From Symsagittifera roscoffensis (taxonomy: Eukaryota; Xenacoelomorpha; Acoela; Convolutidae): DNA of 64,000 nucleotides. Under the pieces are notes generated by a model. That model was not told where the DNA came from. It did not search any database and worked only from the letters and a program-made list of their open reading frames with translations. This document shows, piece by piece, positions 59,829 through 64,000 of the stretch. Where the stretch lies: positions 19,667,018 to 19,731,017 of the forward strand of contig NC_087067.1 in assembly GCF_963678635.1 (NCBI RefSeq), in the 5' to 3' direction. A program made the translations under genes and the position numbers. Positions within the stretch are counted from its first letter, which is position 1. Each line of letters begins with the position of its first letter.

Positions 59829-61170
59829 GTAAATCTAATCTTTCCGTCTATTCGATATATAGATAATGTAATCATCTATAACCGCACTGTATTTTCTACT
59901 TATTTGTTATGGTGTTAATTTTAATTTCAACCAAAAATCGATGCTTCCATTTCAACTCCTCACGCTACATTTTTTAAAAAGCTTTAAAGAATCCCGTACA
60001 GACAGAAAAGGATTAGGCCACTTAAGTATGAAAAAAGTACGAAGATTAGACATAAAAAATTGAAATGGATTTGGATCAATTTTAAATCGATTTAAATTGA
60101 TCTTAAAACCAAGCTAAAATATTTGATCCAAATCATCTTTAAAACGATTTAATTCTGGTTTCTCACCGAAGCCTATAAGTTTTCAATAGCGGACCAACTC
60201 AGCTTGACATAGCTGAGAATTTACTTTCAGTGTTATTCAACCGATTATATGACTTTGTATCAGAGGGAGGGGAACAGTTTATACCTGCTTCATTGCGTAT
60301 ACCAAGAAAATGAAGCTGAACATCTCTTATTGAAGTAGAGAAATCTTGCAATTGTCAATATAACTTCAATGGGTGTTTGGCTTATGCCTGCAGCGAGTAT
60401 TCAATGCTAGTATTACAAAACAAGAACTCTGTATCGCATTTTTTTTTACTCGTTGAGTTTGTGCTATGAGCCCGATCCAGTCTCTATCTGTCTAAACCAG
60501 AATCACGAGGCCCACACAACTGCTGTTTTTTTAATGTGGATCAGTTTTACAAGCTGTTGTGAAAATTATAACAAATAAAGGGGGATAAATCCCGCGTGGC
60601 TTAAATCAAACATTTAAAAGAATCTTCGTTGGTTTAAATTAAATTTTGGCTATTATTAATTTGCAGTTCTGATTTAATTCCATTATGTTGCTTGTTGCAA
60701 GCAACAAAATCCATTTTTTTGAGTCTTGAATTGTTTTTGCTTTTAGGTACATTAAAACGGATTTGAATTCATTCAAATGTTTTTTTCCATTTATTTTCAT
60801 GAGTTTTGATTTTTTGTTGCATTTAATCATTGCCCATCATTTTAATTTTACATCCATCGCGTGTGGTGACATAATTAACAAGACATAAAAGACTTCTTGA
60901 TTTGTAACTATGGTTTTTGCCCATAATCTAATTTACAATGATTCTTTTCTATGATTTCATTGCGTATTTTCACTTTAAATCGATCCGAAATCGTTTTTTT
61001 AGTGCCGATATCTCTGACTGTTTCCCCATATATGTTTTAAGGTTTCATTTTTTTAGACCAAATTTTGGCTTGTATCGACTTTGCCCGACCCAATTCAGAT
61101 ATGTTTTTTTGACCACAAACAAACTGTTTCGACTTCTGTACATGTGAAATTTGTGGTAATTTATGTAAAA
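59829..61170. other. AT-rich DNA (intron of the preceding exon or intergenic)
   Basis: No exon, RNA gene or bounded repeat is recognised. Frames at 60639-60830 (minus) and 60938-61147 (plus) are Lys- or Phe-rich and unsupported. Confidence 0.45.
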
Positions 61171-61365
61171 CTAATCGGTTGCTTTTTTTACGCCGCTGCA
61201 ATTGAGTGGTGTTAAAAGGATGGTATTAAGATCAGATTTTTTGGCTGCTGAAGAGGCGGTTTCGAAATACTGAAACGTTGCACGTTCGCTACGTGATACT
61301 ACAATTGATCGTCTACAAGTTCTTTTTGAGGCTCCGTTTCTTCTCATCTGATCCAAAAAATATGC
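61171..61365 (-). CDS. Possible terminal exon on the minus strand
   Basis: On the minus strand an AG acceptor (GAATAG, ending at about 61366) is followed by an open frame of about 64 codons to a TAG. It includes SAYFLDQMRRNGASKRTCRR and an Arg/Ser-rich, phosphorylation-prone sequence ending in NCSGVKKATD. Codon choice looks balanced compared with neighbouring frames. It could be a cytoplasmic tail. No partner exons or family are recognised. Confidence 0.25.
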   Translation of the reverse strand, partial: AYFLDQMRRNGASKRTCRRSIVVSRSERATFQYFETASSAAKKSDLNTILLTPLNCSGVKKATD

Positions 61366-61486
61366 TGACTATTCGATCCACCATGAAGTAGAATTTATTG
61401 GTTGTTTCAAATATGAGCGAGTTCATGGTAACTGATGGCTGAAAAAAATATCCTCAATTTAATAATTGAATTGCAGTTAGGACTAA

Positions 61487-61570
61487 GAACAAGACTGCTC
61501 ATATCAGGCAGGAAGAAGCTCTCATTGTTTCGACTGCCATTCAAGACAGTTGTTTCAATTCAAAAATTGC
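61487..61570 (+). repeat. Family A terminal fragment
   Basis: 'aacaagactgctcatatcag' repeats the terminus of the element at 13248, with a similar following sequence (cattcaagacagttg for cccttttaaggtcta-type region). Confidence 0.4.
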
Positions 61571-61918
61571 TTCCCTGCTGAATTAAGTCGCGGCAATTAT
61601 CTGAGCCCCATAACCTAGACAAAAAAATGTAGGTTAAAAATATATAGTTTTAATTCTGAGCTCACTGCATCAGAAATCATCAGAAGATTTGAACAAAAAA
61701 CCTAGACTAAAAATCAAAAGTTTGTCAAAAAACAAAAACTGTACTGGGCATAATTATTTCCGACATTTTCTTCAAAATAAGGAACAAAAACGCTCTGGCA
61801 GCGCATTGACTTGATGAACGCTCGTTTACCGAGCAAGTCCAGCTAAAACTTGAAGTTCTGAGTAGACTCGTGGAAGTTAAAATTAGTCTTAAAGTATGTG
61901 ATGTAGTTTTCTCTATGC

Positions 61919-63300
61919 TGTAATTGTTTTTATTCAATTATCTTGTTTTAATTAACCGGTCTTTTATGACCTTTACTATCCCAAGTGACCTCCTTCGGAG
62001 TGCGCGAGCGTCAGTGTTTTATGTCTTAGTTATGTATAACACACATTTTAATTGAACTGTAATCTTTATCTTTTATAAATTTTAAATTAGATTAGTTAGA
62101 GCTTTAGGATATTTTATTATAATGAAAGACCTCTATTGCGGCTTCTGGGGTGACCCAAGAAAGATTGTGGGTTAATTCATCGTACCAATAGGATCCAACG
62201 AATGAACGTACGATAATGCAGCTTTCTTCACAAATGATAGGCGCGAACGAAACATCCTTGGAACTGACAATCTACCACACGTCGGAATGGAAGTCGTGCA
62301 AAAACTTTTTCCTCACTCCGAAACTAGCATTGAAAGTAAGTCATTCATAAACTCCGTCGGATTACACTCACACCATTTTTAAAAAATTCAACAAATTGTT
62401 CAACAGAAATGGTGAAATAAATAACCAACTCAAGATTATCCATTTTCACCACCCGCTGAAATCAATACAGTTAAAAGGACGTAGGGACAAAAGGTCACAT
62501 TAAAATGCTAGAAACACGCGACAAAGATAGATTTATCAGCCCAATAGTAGTTAACTGCAAGAAAGATAAATCAATGAGGCTCGCGTTTTTCAAAAAATTT
62601 ACTCAAGCAAATTCCAAAAAATAAATACCAGATGCCAAACTCACTTGAACTAGTAGATAACGTTGCATCTCAACTCTCAGGAAAACCCGACGTAGAAGTG
62701 TGGTTCAAAGTTTAGACATTAATAAAAATGCTAAGAGCCAACTAAGCTTAGCTGACTTCATGGGTAAACAGTGTAATTTCAGTATCGTTGGAGGAAGTAT
62801 AGCTGGTACATATCAGCTTTAAACAGGATTTTACGTACTTGGCGATATGCCATATGAATTTCAAAAAGTAATGGACTCAATCGTTTGAAATCATTTCATT
62901 AACGTTTACCTTTCATTACCGTTTCATGAAATCTTGAAGTTCAAAGCATCCTTTGCATTTTGCAGTTTATAAACTAATTTCTTGCTATCTATTTAGATGT
63001 GATTATATTCATTTTTCCTTCCTCTCGTTCTGAGAGGGAGAAAAAGATCACTTGTTTTGTACATTACCTTGTTTAAATTTTTCGCAGCTAGGTGAAGTGT
63101 TGTGATTGTTCTCATTCAATTATTTTATTTTAATTAATTGGTCATATATGACCTCGACTATCGCAAGTGCCTCCTTTGGAGTGAGCGAGCGTCGGGTTTT
63201 TTGTCTAAGTTATAAACAACACACGTTTTAATTGAACTCTAATCTTTACCTTTTATTTATTTTAAGTTAGATTGATAAGAGTTTTAGTATTTTTTTACTC
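61919..63300 (+). mobile_element. Small decayed Ty3/gypsy element with LTR-like ends
   Basis: Direct repeats of about 190 bp (61919-62115 and 63099-63295) begin TGTAATTG/TGTGATTG and share 'tttattttaatta', 'gagcgagcgtc' type blocks and 'ttttaattgaact'. A PBS-like TGGGGTGACCC lies at about 62147. Between them are pol scraps on the + strand: a protease-end-like NILGTDNLPHVGMEV (about 62245) and RT blocks CNFSIVGGSIAGTYQL, TGFYVLGDMPYEFQKVMD (about 62770-62890) separated by a stop. Most of the element is deleted. It is the same lineage as the remnant in the 6.8-kb composite. Confidence 0.65.
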
Positions 63301-63309
63301 TAAAAAACG

Positions 63310-64000
63310 AATACTTTCAAATAGTAATCTGAATACGATGTAACGAATGCAACGTAAGGATCAAGTAGCCTTTGTTTTCAAATTTGGAATGATATCTGAG
63401 CTGGATTGGTTCGAAGACTATTAGAAATTGGATGTTTTGCGACGGCTGTTTTTCCCAAATTGGCCAATTTGGCAACTATCATACCCTAATAGCATTGCAA
63501 AAACTGTCGCAGTTTAAGTTTCAAATATCAGCTAAAAAACTAAAAGTCATGCTGTATAACTTTTACTCAAAATTATTTTAAGAAAAAATTGTTTTTGGAA
63601 AAAATCGACCGAGAAAACGCTTCGTTATTTACTCTGAAAATGAGAACCACCAAAACTGCTCGTATCAGCTCAAAACCTTGAATTTTCAGCATTCTTTAGA
63701 AAATGTCCGGAACAGCTCAGCTTTGGGAGCATGTCAAGAAAAAAATTATAAGTTTCTTATCTAGCAACGAAATATTTGGCTCAATTAGCTGCCGTATTTT
63801 CAGTTTGTTAAGTCAATCTAATTCTGCAACCGATTTTGGTAAAATAATATAACGCATTATTAATTCTAATTAGGCAAAAACCGGAATTTCTGAAACTACC
63901 ACTAATTTTCTAAAATTTAGTTGTTTGTGAAGTATCTTTCTTGTTTGAACTTTCGATTTTGAGCTTTCAAAAACGGTTATAAGAGTCAATTTCCACTTTT
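63310..64000 (+). repeat. Family A fragment and AT-rich end of window
   Basis: 'tttcccaaattggccaattt', 'aactatcatacccta' and 'actgctcgtatcagc' resemble blocks of the long-TIR element, in partly rearranged order. Nothing coding is seen. Confidence 0.4.

Overview
The window is AT-rich nuclear DNA of a multicellular animal, most likely an invertebrate. The evidence is a rhodopsin-family GPCR gene split by GT-AG introns, no bacterial operons, many decayed transposable elements, and a fixed 200-N scaffold gap at 5019-5218. I cannot name the species. True coding sequence is sparse; most of the window is intronic or intergenic DNA built from repeats.

Region 1 (1-8118) holds only repeats: a hAT-like MITE, a C-rich/G-rich minisatellite, tandem duplications and dispersed families. 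Region 2 (8119-38090) is the 3' part of a GPCR gene on the + strand. I place four exons at 8119-8242, 8744-9004, 10109-10381 and 37599-38090, with compatible phases; together they encode TM2 to the C-terminus, and TM1 must lie upstream. Its last intron is about 27.2 kb long and has been filled by foldback and long-TIR elements plus one giant LTR retroelement. The terminal exon with its 3' flank is duplicated in tandem (604-bp unit, no difference seen).

The giant element (17622-36491, about 18.9 kb, GTGA target duplication, TG...CA LTRs about 97% identical) is a Ty3/gypsy-type provirus in the same orientation as the gene. In order it carries a basic ORF without an ATG, gag with a degraded zinc knuckle, pol (protease, reverse transcriptase with YLDD, RNase H, integrase with D-D-35-E and a GPY/F-like tail), a multi-membrane-segment ORF with a long Pro/Ser-rich tail, an envelope-like glycoprotein gene with signal peptide and anchor, and a further large ORF of unknown function. 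All large frames carry frameshifts or stops, so this copy is dead, but the layout is that of a complex env-bearing retroelement with at least two extra genes.

Region 3 (38219-56843) is dominated by two copies of a 6.8-kb composite (41255-48068 and 48737-55550). Each contains a hairpin MITE, a LINE RT scrap, a decayed second Ty3/gypsy element broken by a MITE, and a GC-richer minus-strand pseudogene. The 668-bp spacer holds a 388-bp almost perfect palindrome. Copy identity is very high up to about 47515 and then drops abruptly. Region 4 (56844-64000) has more repeats, one likely first exon of a signal-anchored protein (59739-59828), a possible minus-strand exon (61171-61365), and a small decayed Ty3/gypsy element with LTR-like repeats (61919-63300).
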